Positions 1 through 8,222 of a stretch of 64,000 bases of DNA are shown piece after piece. Below the pieces are notes generated by a model, which was not told where the DNA came from, did not search any database, and saw nothing but the letters and a program-made list of their open reading frames with translations. The stretch is from Chitinophaga polysaccharea (GTDB taxonomy: Bacteria > Bacteroidota > Bacteroidia > Chitinophagales > Chitinophagaceae), in the NCBI RefSeq assembly GCF_007829335.1, contig NZ_VIWO01000007.1, positions 62,001-126,000 of the forward strand. The letters are read 5' to 3'. Numbering within the stretch: the stretch's first letter is position 1; the number at the start of each line of letters is the position of its first letter. A program made the translations under genes and the position numbers.

Positions 1-1881
1 TTCAGGTACCGCAATGATTCCTTTCACCCATGCTACTGCTTTATCCAGGCCTTCTTTCTGTGCAGAGAAGATACTTACTTCACCGGTTTCACCCACTTCT
101 TCAATGTTGATGGTAGTACCGGTTTCGCGTTGAATTTCCTGTATAATCTTACCACCGGGTCCGATTACTGCGCCGATAAATTCACGGTCGATAATAATCT
201 TTTCCATGCGTGGAGCATGTGGTTTAGGTTCAGGACGGGCAGCAGGTACTGCTTCATACATGGCCTCAACGATATGCAGGCGGCCTTTTTTGGCCTGAGC
301 CAGTGCAGAGCGCATTACATCCATGCTTAAACCATCTACTTTAATGTCCATCTGTATACCAACGATACCATCGCGGGTACCGGTAACTTTAAAGTCCATA
401 TCACCCAGGTGATCTTCATCGCCAAGGATATCGGTTAATACCGCCCATTTACCATCGGAAGCGCGGGAAATCAGTCCCATTGCCACACCGGAAACGTGTT
501 TAGGCAACGGTACGCCTGCATCCATCAGTGCCAGTGAACCGGCACATACCGTAGCCATGGAGGAAGAACCATTAGATTCGAGGATATCGGAAACCACCCT
601 TACGGTGTAAGCGTAATCGCTTCCCGGCATCATTTGCTTCAAAGAGCGCATAGCCAGGTTACCGTGTCCTACTTCGCGACGGCCGGGACCGCGCATCATT
701 TTTACTTCCCCGGTAGAGAATGGCGGGAAGTTGTAGTGCAGGATGAATTTGGAATAGTTGGAAACAGCGGCGGATTCTATCAGCAGTTCATCTTCTGGTG
801 TACCGAGGGTAACAGTAGTCAGGGACTGTGTTTCACCGCGGGTAAACAGGGCAGAACCGTGAGGAGAAGGCAGGATATCAGTTTCCATCGCCAGTGGGCG
901 AACCTGGTCCAGTGAACGGCCATCCAGGCGAACGGATTCGTCCAGGATCATATTACGGATCACTTCTTTTTCCAGATCATGCAGGTATTCTTTTACCAAC
1001 GGCTGATCTTCTTCAGGCAATTCGCCCAGGTGTTCTTTCAGCTCTTCGCCGATAGCAGCAAAAGCATCGCTGCGATCGTGCTTGGCAGAGGCAGACTTGG
1101 CTACCTGGTATATTTTATCTTTGGCAAAAGCAGTCACTTTTGCTTTCAGTTCTTCGTTCTGGTGAGGTTGTGCGTATTCACGTTTGCCTTTCACACCTTT
1201 CAGGTCACGCAGTTCTTCCTGTGCCTTCACCTGTATCCGGATCGCAGCATGCGCTGCCTCGATGGCCTGGATCAGGTCTTCTTCCTGGCATTCTTTACTT
1301 TCACCTTCCACCATCATGATGTTCTTGTCGGTAGCACCAATGATGAAGTCCATGTCGGCTTTAGCCAGTTCTGTGCGGTTAGGGTTGATCACGTATTTGC
1401 CATCAATGCGGGCAACACGTACTTCGGAAATAATTTCCTGGATGGGCACATCAGAAACTGCCAGGGCAGCAGATGCAGCCAGGCAGGCCAGTGCGTCCGG
1501 CATTACTTCCGGATCGGAAGATATCAGGGTAACCAGTACCTGTACTTCACAAAAATAGTTATCGGGGAACAGCGGGCGCAGGGCGCGGTCAATCAGACGG
1601 GAAATCAATACCTCGGAATCAGACAACCGACCTTCACGCTTGAAAAAGGAACCGGGTATGCGGCCGGCGGATGCAAATTTTTCCTGGTAATCAACTGTAA
1701 GGGGGAAGAATGACTGGCCTGGTTTGGGTTCTTTATTTGCTACCACAGTGGCCAGCAAAATTGCATTCCCTAAACGCACCGTTACCGCACCGTCGGCCTG
1801 ACGGGCCAACTTACCGGTTTCGATGGTCACCATACGACCGTCTCCTATATCGAACTTCACTGAAATAGGTGTCAGATTCAT
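1..1881 (-). CDS. pnp: Polyribonucleotide nucleotidyltransferase (PNPase), C-terminus beyond window
   Basis: Phosphorolytic 3'-5' RNA exonuclease of mRNA decay. Translating the minus strand from the ATG at 1881 gives MNLTPISVKFDIGDGRMVTIE, then a continuous frame to base 1. Both RNase PH-like modules are present, with the segment ALRPLFPD in the first and FTRGETQ, GPGRREVGHG and MGLI in the second. They are followed by the start of the KH domain (IGPGGKIIQEI). The last KH residues and the S1 domain lie outside the window, so about 627 of roughly 710 residues are seen. It lies directly downstream of rpsO, the same order as in many bacteria, but a strong terminator separates them. Antisense frames through this region are shadows. 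Confidence 0.97.
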   Translation of the reverse strand, partial: MNLTPISVKFDIGDGRMVTIETGKLARQADGAVTVRLGNAILLATVVANKEPKPGQSFFPLTVDYQEKFASAGRIPGSFFKREGRLSDSEVLISRLIDRALRPLFPDNYFCEVQVLVTLISSDPEVMPDALACLAASAALAVSDVPIQEIISEVRVARIDGKYVINPNRTELAKADMDFIIGATDKNIMMVEGESKECQEEDLIQAIEAAHAAIRIQVKAQEELRDLKGVKGKREYAQPHQNEELKAKVTAFAKDKIYQVAKSASAKHDRSDAFAAIGEELKEHLGELPEEDQPLVKEYLHDLEKEVIRNMILDESVRLDGRSLDQVRPLAMETDILPSPHGSALFTRGETQSLTTVTLGTPEDELLIESAAVSNYSKFILHYNFPPFSTGEVKMMRGPGRREVGHGNLAMRSLKQMMPGSDYAYTVRVVSDILESNGSSSMATVCAGSLALMDAGVPLPKHVSGVAMGLISRASDGKWAVLTDILGDEDHLGDMDFKVTGTRDGIVGIQMDIKVDGLSMDVMRSALAQAKKGRLHIVEAMYEAVPAARPEPKPHAPRMEKIIIDREFIGAVIGPGGKIIQEIQRETGTTINIEEVGETGEVSIFSAQKEGLDKAVAWVKGIIAVPE

Positions 1882-1951
1882 AATAAAGTGAGGATTAATG
1901 AGATAACGTTATCCATTTTACAATCACAAGGATAACAAAACGTATACATAC

Positions 1952-1987
1952 AAAAAAACTATTCCCAACCATAAAAGTTGGGAATAG
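1952..1987 (-). terminator. Intrinsic terminator after rpsO
   Basis: On the minus strand an 11-bp perfect stem, CTATTCCCAAC with GTTGGGAATAG (arms 1977-1987 and 1959-1969, 7-nt loop), is followed by a run of seven T. It sits between the rpsO stop and the pnp start, so pnp must be expressed by read-through or by its own promoter. Confidence 0.9.
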
Positions 1988-2006
1988 CGCTATAATTAAG
2001 TCATGG

Positions 2007-2279
2007 TTATTTCCTGATACCTAACTTCTCGATAAGGGCACGATAGCCTGTGAGGTTGGTTTTAGATAAGTAGGAAAGTAAACGCTTTCTCTGGCCAACC
2101 ATCTTCATCAAACCACGGTGGGTAGAGAAATCCTTTTTGTTTTCTTTCAGGTGACCGGAAATGCTGTTGATACGCTCAGTCAGCAGCGCGATTTGTGCTT
2201 CTACAGAGCCGGTATTTTTTTCGCTTCCACCAAATTCCTTAAAAATATTGGCTTTCTTTTCAACAGTTAAGTAAGACAT
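2007..2279 (-). CDS. rpsO: 30S ribosomal protein S15
   Basis: Small-subunit protein that binds 16S rRNA early in 30S assembly. The 90-residue product MSYLTVEKKANIFKEFGGSE has the S15 landmarks: GSVEAQIALLTERI, then LKENKKDFSTHRGLMKMVGQRKRLLSYL and a terminal LIEKLGIRK. The open frame continues upstream to 2333, but the extra 18 residues (His/Tyr/Lys-rich) are not part of S15. The ATG at 2279 gives the normal family length and sits well placed behind a Bacteroidota-type promoter at 2331-2361. It is monocistronic, judging by the terminator at 1952-1987. Confidence 0.97.
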   Translation of the reverse strand: MSYLTVEKKANIFKEFGGSEKNTGSVEAQIALLTERINSISGHLKENKKDFSTHRGLMKMVGQRKRLLSYLSKTNLTGYRALIEKLGIRK

Positions 2280-2330
2280 CTTTAAAAATAATAAGTAATA
2301 ATAATGTTTTTTGTCGCTATTTTTCCGGTG

Positions 2331-2361
2331 CAAAGGTAATTTAAAAAATAGGAATTACCAA
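2331..2361 (-). promoter_or_regulatory. Bacteroidota-type promoter for rpsO
   Basis: The minus strand reads TTG (2359-2361), 20 bases, then TACCTTTG (2331-2338), matching the TAnnTTTG -7 element used by the primary sigma factor of Bacteroidota. It lies about 50 bases ahead of the rpsO ATG. Confidence 0.7.
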
Positions 2362-2427
2362 TTAACCCGAAATTTATAATAAATGAATGATAACCACCAT
2401 TCGTAAATCCTTCCCCTTCAACAACTC

Positions 2428-3123
2428 CTAAGAAGAAAAATTCACAGCGGCATTATCTGTTACATGTCCGTTTTCGGTTCTTAACACCCTCGACGGAAAT
2501 TTCTGTAATACAATATAATCATGCGTGGCCATCACAATGGCGGTTCCCTCCCTGCAGATACGGAACAATAACTGCATAATACCATCGGAAGTTTCCGGAT
2601 CCAGGTTACCGGTAGGTTCATCTGCCAGGATTAATTTCGGCGAGTTCAGCATAGCACGGGCAATATCCACACGTTGCTGCTCTCCTCCCGATAATTCATA
2701 AGGCATCTTGAATCCCTTGGTACCCAATCCCACTTTTTCCAGTACATCTGTGATCTTAGCCTCCATTTCCTTGGTATCCTGCCAACCCGTAGCCCGCAAC
2801 GCAAACTTCAGGTTATCATGCACATTCCGGTCGGTCAACAGCTGAAAATCCTGGAATACCACTCCCAAATTCCGGCGAAGATAAGGCACTTTTTTCCAAT
2901 CCATCTTCTTCAGATCAAAACCTACGACCTGCCCTGTACCATCGTTTAACGACAAATCACCATATAATGTCTTCAGTAAACTGGATTTACCTGTACCGGT
3001 TTTGCCAATCAGATATACAAACTCCCCCTTGTTCACCGTGATGTTCACATCAGACAAAATCAATGATTGCCCCTGGTAAATGCTGGCATTTGTTAACTGG
3101 ATAATAGGTTGTTCAGCCGTCAT
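2428..3123 (-). CDS. ftsE: FtsE-like cell-division ABC transporter ATPase
   Basis: ATPase that, with the membrane protein FtsX, is thought to act at the division septum to regulate peptidoglycan hydrolases. Counting from the ATG at 3123 (MTAEQPIIQLTNASIY, 231 residues), the Walker A motif GKTGTGKSS is at 40-48, the Q-loop VVFQDFQLL near 88-96, the signature LSGGEQQR at 144-151 and Walker B LILADEP at 164-170, followed by the D-loop TGNLDPE. These are FtsE/LolD-class features; the spacing and KTLYGDL after Walker A favour FtsE. The frame opens at 3156, but the 11 extra residues look non-native. No ftsX is adjacent, so the name is by family resemblance. Confidence 0.85.
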   Translation of the reverse strand: MTAEQPIIQLTNASIYQGQSLILSDVNITVNKGEFVYLIGKTGTGKSSLLKTLYGDLSLNDGTGQVVGFDLKKMDWKKVPYLRRNLGVVFQDFQLLTDRNVHDNLKFALRATGWQDTKEMEAKITDVLEKVGLGTKGFKMPYELSGGEQQRVDIARAMLNSPKLILADEPTGNLDPETSDGIMQLLFRICREGTAIVMATHDYIVLQKFPSRVLRTENGHVTDNAAVNFSS

Positions 3124-3221
3124 GTCCTTTTCTGTTTTACGATCTGTTGCTGGCAAAAATAACTAATTAAAAAATAACTCGTTGTGCTAATATGTCAATC
3201 TCGCCAGATTTATTTCTCTCA

Positions 3222-3261
3222 AAAACTAAAAAAATAGTTTTAAAACTAAATAATTAGTTTT
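3222..3261. promoter_or_regulatory. Two abutting 20-bp palindromic operators (probable BlaI sites)
   Basis: AAAACTA-N6-TAGTTTT occurs twice with no gap, at 3222-3241 and 3242-3261. The second copy has 8-bp arms (AAAACTAA/TTAGTTTT). The pair ends 27 bases before the start of the BlaI-family repressor gene. BlaI/MecI proteins bind dyads with an ACTA/TAGT-like core, so autoregulation is the natural reading. The region is also upstream of divergent ftsE. Confidence 0.8.
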
Positions 3262-3288
3262 AACTTAGAATCATAAACTGAAAAAGAG

Positions 3289-3660
3289 ATGAAACAACTT
3301 ACCAAAGCAGAAGAACAAATTATGCAAGCCCTGTGGGAAACGGGTCCTGCTTTTGTGAAAGACATTATTGAAGTAATGCCCGAACCCAAACCGCATTACA
3401 ACACAGTGTCTACGCTCATCAAAATCCTGATAGAGAAAGGCTTTGTTGACTTTAAAGCCTTTGGTAAATCACATCAATATTTTGCCCTGGTTACCAAAGA
3501 TGCCTACAGCCATAAAACGGTGAATAACATCGTAAAGGGCTATTTCAACGGCTCTTTCAGCAACATGGTTTCTTTTTTTGTGAAAGAAAAGGAATTAAGC
3601 ATCTCTGAATTGGAAAAACTGATTACCCAAATTAAGGAATCACAAAAACCCAAACAATGA
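3289..3660 (+). CDS. BlaI/MecI/CopY-family transcriptional repressor
   Basis: Winged-helix repressor of 123 residues, MKQLTKAEEQIMQALWETGPAF. The N-terminal two thirds follow the BlaI fold: LTKAEEQIMQALW as helix 1, then PHYNTVSTLIKILIEKGFVDFKAFGKSHQYFAL as the recognition helix and wing. The C-terminal third (FSNMVSFFVKEKELSISELEKLITQI) is the dimerisation region. Its stop overlaps the start of the M56 protease gene by 4 bases (ATGA), so the two are translationally coupled. In this family, signal sensing by the M56 partner leads to repressor cleavage and derepression. The inducing signal here is unknown; no beta-lactamase gene is nearby. Confidence 0.93.
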   Translation: MKQLTKAEEQIMQALWETGPAFVKDIIEVMPEPKPHYNTVSTLIKILIEKGFVDFKAFGKSHQYFALVTKDAYSHKTVNNIVKGYFNGSFSNMVSFFVKEKELSISELEKLITQIKESQKPKQ

Positions 3661-5339
3661 ACCTGCTACTCGCCTATATCGCTAAGGTGATCATCTGCTC
3701 GGCCGTATTGTATGGTTATTACTATATAGCACTGCGCAACAATCGCTTTCACCAATGGAACCGGTATTACCTGGTATTAATTACGGTGATATCGCTGCTC
3801 ACCCCCCTGTTGCGTATTCCATTGCCCATACCGCAGGAAGAGCCATCGACCATGATGTCGTATACCAGTCGCATGATCACACTCCGGGAGTCGGTGATAC
3901 CTCCCGCCAACCCAGCCATTACCACCGGAACCATCATGAATGCCTTGTATACACTGGTGATGGCATTATTACTCTTACGTATACTCGTAAGTATTTTCAA
4001 TATCCGTCAACTGATACGCCGCAGCCGGGTGCAGAAAGTACCACCTTATAAGTTTGTGGAAAACCAGGAGATCCAAGCCCCCTTTTCTTTCTTTTCCTAT
4101 ATTTTCTGGGACCAGCACACCTCTCTGCACACAACAGAAGGCCAGCAAATACTAAAACATGAACTGGTGCATTTGCAGGAAAAACACAGTGCCGACAAGC
4201 TTTTCATGGAAATTATTACGGCTATATACTGGATTAACCCCGTCTTCCATATTATCAAACGGGAGCTGGCGCTGGTACATGAATTTATGGCTGATAAAAA
4301 AGCAGCCGGGGAAGAAGTAGCCGGTTATGCGCAAACAATCCTGCAAATGGCCTTCCACAGCAAACAATTCAGTTTCACCAACGATTTTTTTCACCCACCT
4401 ATTAAAAGAAGAATACTTATGCTTACACAATTTCATACGCCCCGGTTCAGCTACCTACGGCGTATCCTGGTATTGCCTGTAGCCACCGGTATTTTCTGCT
4501 CGCTTGCTTTTGTGGCTGATAAGCGTCCTTCCGCCATTCGGACGCTTAACACCACTGTCAGTGAAGTGGCAGTAATGGATACTACTCCCCGTAAAATAAC
4601 GCCCCAAAAAGAAACAGCCTCCGAACCGGTATTTACTTTTGTAGAACAACCACCCGTGTTTAAAGGAGGAGAAGATTCTTTGAGTAGCTACCTGGCCCGG
4701 AATATCAAATACCCCAAAGAGGCAGTAGCTAAAAAGATATCGGGTATCGTTTTCGTACAATTTGTGGTAGACAAAAAAGGAAACGTCACCAATGCAAAAA
4801 CTGTAGGTAGAGATCCTGGTGCGGGTATATGCCAGGAGGCTCTGCGCGTGGTAAATTCAATGCCGCGTTGGGTACCCGGCAAACAAAGCGGCCGCGCGGT
4901 AGCCGTACAATTCAATCTCCCTATCCGCTTTTCATTGAATGACGGCAAGTCTGCCACTGATAAGCAGCACGTTGAGTTTACCCCGCCACCACCGCCTCCT
5001 CCTTCGCCACGACCTGCTGAGATATTTACGTCGGTAGAACAACTTCCTACCTTCCGTGGCGGCGAGGCAGCACTGGCCAAATACCTGTCTTCCAATATTA
5101 AATATCCGCGGGATGCCCAGGAACATGGTATTTCAGGTACTGTTTTCGTTCAGTTCATTGTGATGGATGATGGTAATCTCAGGGATATACATATTGTTGG
5201 CGCCCCGAAAGGTGGCGGGCTCGATGAGGAAGCCATCAGGGTAGTGAAAGCCATGCCCAAATGGAATCCAGGTATTCAGAACAAGCACGCCGTTAATACC
5301 GAATTTAACCTGCCGATCCGGTTTACACTGCAAGAGTAA
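3657..5339 (+). CDS. M56 (BlaR1-like) membrane metalloprotease with two TonB C-terminal domains
   Basis: A 560-residue protein. Residues 1-290 form the membrane protease: transmembrane segments near 5-25, 38-55, 95-115 and 268-287, with the zinc motif HELVH at 168-172 and a following VHEFMADKKA helix. In place of a penicillin-binding sensor it carries two periplasmic TonB C-terminal domains of about 105 residues (about 325-430 and 458-560), each starting with F-x-E-Q-x-P-x-F-x-GGE and ending in NLPIRF. They are joined by a Pro-rich linker near 443-455 (seven consecutive prolines). The partner repressor overlaps upstream. M56-TonB proteins are common in Bacteroidota; what they sense is not known to me. 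Confidence 0.92.
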   Translation: MNLLLAYIAKVIICSAVLYGYYYIALRNNRFHQWNRYYLVLITVISLLTPLLRIPLPIPQEEPSTMMSYTSRMITLRESVIPPANPAITTGTIMNALYTLVMALLLLRILVSIFNIRQLIRRSRVQKVPPYKFVENQEIQAPFSFFSYIFWDQHTSLHTTEGQQILKHELVHLQEKHSADKLFMEIITAIYWINPVFHIIKRELALVHEFMADKKAAGEEVAGYAQTILQMAFHSKQFSFTNDFFHPPIKRRILMLTQFHTPRFSYLRRILVLPVATGIFCSLAFVADKRPSAIRTLNTTVSEVAVMDTTPRKITPQKETASEPVFTFVEQPPVFKGGEDSLSSYLARNIKYPKEAVAKKISGIVFVQFVVDKKGNVTNAKTVGRDPGAGICQEALRVVNSMPRWVPGKQSGRAVAVQFNLPIRFSLNDGKSATDKQHVEFTPPPPPPPSPRPAEIFTSVEQLPTFRGGEAALAKYLSSNIKYPRDAQEHGISGTVFVQFIVMDDGNLRDIHIVGAPKGGGLDEEAIRVVKAMPKWNPGIQNKHAVNTEFNLPIRFTLQE

Positions 5340-5362
5340 CACAACTATCATTTATACAACAT

Positions 5363-5390
5363 AGCCCTTTGCCAGTGCAAGGGGCTTTTT
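5363..5390 (+). terminator. Intrinsic terminator after the M56 gene
   Basis: A 10-bp stem AGCCCTTTGC / GCAAGGGGCT (one G-T pair, 4-nt loop) is followed by TTTTT. It lies between the M56 gene and the next TonB-domain gene and may reduce transcription of the latter. Confidence 0.8.
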
Positions 5391-5429
5391 ATTTTGCCTC
5401 ATTTTACCCATCTTTATAAAAAAAATCCT

Positions 5430-5885
5430 ATGCCACTATCCTATTGTCACCTGGTGATCCCCGTTATCATGGGGCTATCTTTTTCTTCCACTACCCATCG
5501 ACAGGCAGCTTTCCATCATTACGCGGCAGATACCTCCCGGCAACCCGACATGGAGCAGGTATTTACACTGGTAGCAGATCCCCCGCACTTTCCGGGTGGA
5601 GATTCCGCCCTGCAAAATTATCTCAATAAAAACCTCCGGATTCCTAAAGCAGCTGTAGCGGCTAAAGTTGCCGGTACGGTGTATGTACAGTTTGTAGTTG
5701 ATAAAAAAGGGAATCTCTTGTATCCCAATGTTTCCGGACCCTACAAAGGATACGGACTAGAGGAAGAAGCCATAAGGGTAGTGAGTAGTATGCCCCGGTG
5801 GGAACCTGGGAAAGAGAAAGGGAAGGCGCTGAATGTAAAGTTTGACTTGCCGGTTACGTTTACTTTGCCAGAACCGAAGAAATAA
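5430..5885 (+). CDS. Stand-alone periplasmic TonB C-terminal domain protein
   Basis: 151 residues from the ATG at 5430 (MPLSYCHLVIPVIMGLSFSS, a hydrophobic N-terminus compatible with export). An in-frame TTG at 5394 would add 12 polar residues and is less likely. The remainder is a single TonB C-terminal domain: FTLVADPPHFPGGDSALQNYL, then GTVYVQFVVDKKGNLLYPNV and RVVSSMPRWEPGKEKGK, ending NVKFDLPVTF. It closely resembles the two domains at the end of the preceding M56 protein, so it looks like a duplicated domain split into its own gene. Without an N-terminal ExbB/D-coupled helix it is unlikely to be a true energy-transducing TonB. Confidence 0.8.
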   Translation: MPLSYCHLVIPVIMGLSFSSTTHRQAAFHHYAADTSRQPDMEQVFTLVADPPHFPGGDSALQNYLNKNLRIPKAAVAAKVAGTVYVQFVVDKKGNLLYPNVSGPYKGYGLEEEAIRVVSSMPRWEPGKEKGKALNVKFDLPVTFTLPEPKK

Positions 5886-5911
5886 TAAAGACTTACCGCT
5901 AGAAAAATACT

Positions 5912-5961
5912 AAAAAGGGAATTGCCGTTGCGGCGTATGGCGCAACGGCAATTCCCTTTTT
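5912..5961. terminator. Bidirectional terminator between TonB-domain gene and purM
   Basis: A 21-bp perfect inverted repeat (5912-5932 and 5941-5961, 8-nt loop) starts with AAAAAGGGAATTGCC and ends with the matching T run, so it works in both directions between two convergent genes. Confidence 0.93.
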
Positions 5962-5973
5962 TATCTCCTCTCT

Positions 5974-7152
5974 TTATTCGTATACAAAAGTACCAGCAGG
6001 TGCTTTCACGGTTACTTTCTTTTGCGGCGCTGCTTCTACTCTTCCTACGATCTGTGCATCGATGTTAAAGCTTTTTGAAATAGCGATAATATCGGCCGCA
6101 ATAGCTTCTGGTACATAGAGTTCCATACGGTGGCCCATGTTAAACACCTGGTACATTTCTTTCCAGGGCGTGCCGGATTGTTCCTGGATCAGGCTGAACA
6201 AAGGAGGTACCGGGAAAAGACTGTCCTTAATCACGTGCAGTTGTTCTATAAAATGCAGCACTTTTGTTTGTGCTCCACCGCTGCAATGTACCATCCCATG
6301 GATTTGCGGGCGGAATTGCTCCAATATTTTCTTGATAACCGGGGCATAGGTGCGGGTAGGTGATAACACCAGTTTACCGGCATCGATAGCGCCAAAACCG
6401 GGCACCTCTATTTTATCTGTCAATGACTTTTTACCACTGAATACCAGTTCAAAAGGAATATTCGGATCGAAGCTTTCCGGGTATTTTGTGGCAATGTCTT
6501 TATTAAATACATCATGACGGGCGCTGGTCAGACCATTACTACCCATACCACCGTTGTATTCCGTTTCGTAGGTAGCCTGTCCATAGGAAGCCAGCCCTAC
6601 CACTACATCGCCGGCCTGGATACGGTCGTTGGAAATTACGTCTGCCCGTTTCATGCGGCAGGTAACGGTAGAATCTACGATGATGGTACGTACCAAGTCG
6701 CCTACATCGGCGGTTTCACCACCGGTAGAATAGATACTGATACCATGGTGGCGGAGTTCGGCCAGGATTTCTTCCGTGCCATTAATAATAGCGGCAATCA
6801 CTTCACCGGGAAGCAGTTGCTTATTACGACCTATGGTAGACGACAGGAGAATGTTATCGGTAGCGCCTACGCAAAGCAGGTCGTCCATGTTCATAATAAT
6901 TGCATCCTGGGCAATCCCTTTCCATACGCCCAGGTCGCCGGTTTCTTTCCAGTAAATGTAAGCCAGGGAAGATTTGGTGCCGGCGCCATCTGCATGCATG
7001 ATATTGCAGTATGCCTCATCGCCCCCGAGGATATCGGGTACTATTTTGCAGAATGCTTTTGGGTATAAACCTTTATCAATGTTTTTAATGGCATTATGCA
7101 CATCTTCTTTACCTGCTGAAACACCTCGCTTGGCGTAAATATTATTATCCAC
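5974..7152 (-). CDS. purM: Phosphoribosylformylglycinamidine cyclo-ligase (AIR synthase)
   Basis: Converts FGAM to aminoimidazole ribotide with ATP in purine synthesis. The 392-residue product begins MDNNIYAKRGVSAGKEDVHN. It has the AIR synthase pattern: HADGAGTKSSLAYIYW (nucleotide and phosphate contacts), QDAIIMNMDDLLCVGA, then GGETADVGDLVRT and the C-terminal HCSGGAQTK and FNMGHRMELYV. It is longer than the roughly 345-residue E. coli enzyme, which fits the longer Bacteroidota form. It is a single gene between the terminator at 5912-5961 and divergent ribF. A -7-like TACTTTTG lies on the minus strand at 7212-7219. Confidence 0.93.
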   Translation of the reverse strand: MDNNIYAKRGVSAGKEDVHNAIKNIDKGLYPKAFCKIVPDILGGDEAYCNIMHADGAGTKSSLAYIYWKETGDLGVWKGIAQDAIIMNMDDLLCVGATDNILLSSTIGRNKQLLPGEVIAAIINGTEEILAELRHHGISIYSTGGETADVGDLVRTIIVDSTVTCRMKRADVISNDRIQAGDVVVGLASYGQATYETEYNGGMGSNGLTSARHDVFNKDIATKYPESFDPNIPFELVFSGKKSLTDKIEVPGFGAIDAGKLVLSPTRTYAPVIKKILEQFRPQIHGMVHCSGGAQTKVLHFIEQLHVIKDSLFPVPPLFSLIQEQSGTPWKEMYQVFNMGHRMELYVPEAIAADIIAISKSFNIDAQIVGRVEAAPQKKVTVKAPAGTFVYE

Positions 7153-7211
7153 CGGGAAATAAATAAGTATGTAAATAAAAAATAATCTGAATTAAGATAC
7201 TATTCAGGCTG

Positions 7212-7260
7212 CAAAAGTAACAGATTCCATGCAGAATGCCCGCCGAATGTGTTAGATTTG
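7212..7260. promoter_or_regulatory. Divergent -7 elements for purM and ribF
   Basis: TACTTTTG on the minus strand (7212-7219) faces purM, and TAGATTTG on the plus strand (7253-7260) faces ribF. Both fit TAnnTTTG; I do not see a clear TTTG -33 box for either, so the assignment is tentative. Confidence 0.45.
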
Positions 7261-7289
7261 CACGGCGTTTTTGATAGTTATTGAATTAT

Positions 7290-8222
7290 ATGCAGGTTCA
7301 CAGGGACTTAGACCACTTACCGGAATTCCGCAATGCTGTTATTACAATAGGCACTTTCGACGGAGTACATGCAGGACACCGCTTCATTATCCAGCAATTG
7401 GAGCAGGCGGCCAGGGATTGTGAGGGGGAAACCGTGATTATCACTTTCGACCCACATCCCAGGGAAGTATTGTTACCCCAACCAGGCAATATCCGCTTAC
7501 TGACCACCTTACTGGAAAAAATTGCCTTATTGGAACACGCCGGTATCGATCACCTGGTAGTAGTTCCCTTCACCAGGTCATTTTCAGAAATGTCGGCCCG
7601 CAGTTACCTGGAAGACTTCCTGGTAGCGCGCTTTAAACCACATACCATTATCATTGGATACGACCACCGCTTTGGCCACAACCGGGAAGGCGGCCTGGAA
7701 CTCCTGGAAGCTGAACAGCAGCAATATGGCTTTAAGCTGATAGAAATTCCGCAACAGGTAGTACATGATCTCACCGTTAGTTCTACCAAAATCCGGAGAA
7801 GCCTGCAGGAAGGCAATATCCGGCTGGCCAATGAACTGCTTTGCTATACCTATTTCCTGAACGGCAAAGTGGTACATGGCGATAAAATGGGCAGGCAGCT
7901 GGGGTATCCTACCGCCAACCTGCATCTCAACGATGAAAGGAAACTGATTCCCGCAGAGGGCATTTATGCGGTACAGGCCCAGTTGGGAGCACGTATATTC
8001 CCGGCAGTGATGAGTATTGGCTTCCGCCCTACTTTCAATGGCACCGACCTGCGACTGGAAGTGCACATTTTTGATTTCCACGAAGATATTTATGACCGGG
8101 AGCTCACGGTGTATTTTGTGGATTATATCCGTTCTAACCTGAAGTTTGATAATATTGATGCCTTGATAGTGCAGATGAACAAGGATTCAGAACAGGCCCG
8201 GGAAATATTGGCGACGCTTTAA
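7290..8222 (+). CDS. ribF: Bifunctional riboflavin kinase / FAD synthetase
   Basis: Makes FMN and then FAD from riboflavin. 310 residues from the ATG at 7290 (MQVHRDLDHLPEF); a TTG at 7281 would add three. The N-terminal nucleotidyltransferase domain shows ITIGTFDGVHAGHR, ITFDPHPREVL and GYDHRFGHNREGG with a following SSTKIR. The C-terminal kinase domain shows GKVVHGDKMGRQLGYPTANL, a GIYAV strand and IFDFHEDIYDREL. The length is normal. No FMN riboswitch is visible upstream. Its last four bases overlap the end of the convergent membrane-protein gene. Confidence 0.95.
   Translation: MQVHRDLDHLPEFRNAVITIGTFDGVHAGHRFIIQQLEQAARDCEGETVIITFDPHPREVLLPQPGNIRLLTTLLEKIALLEHAGIDHLVVVPFTRSFSEMSARSYLEDFLVARFKPHTIIIGYDHRFGHNREGGLELLEAEQQQYGFKLIEIPQQVVHDLTVSSTKIRRSLQEGNIRLANELLCYTYFLNGKVVHGDKMGRQLGYPTANLHLNDERKLIPAEGIYAVQAQLGARIFPAVMSIGFRPTFNGTDLRLEVHIFDFHEDIYDRELTVYFVDYIRSNLKFDNIDALIVQMNKDSEQAREILATL

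Noticed and set aside
979..1713. 244-codon plus-strand frame at the start of the window
   Set aside because: Antisense to pnp, which is read without interruption on the other strand.
7153..7289. Possible FMN riboswitch ahead of ribF
   Set aside because: The gap is only about 137 bases, shared with the divergent purM promoter, and shows none of the conserved riboswitch stems.
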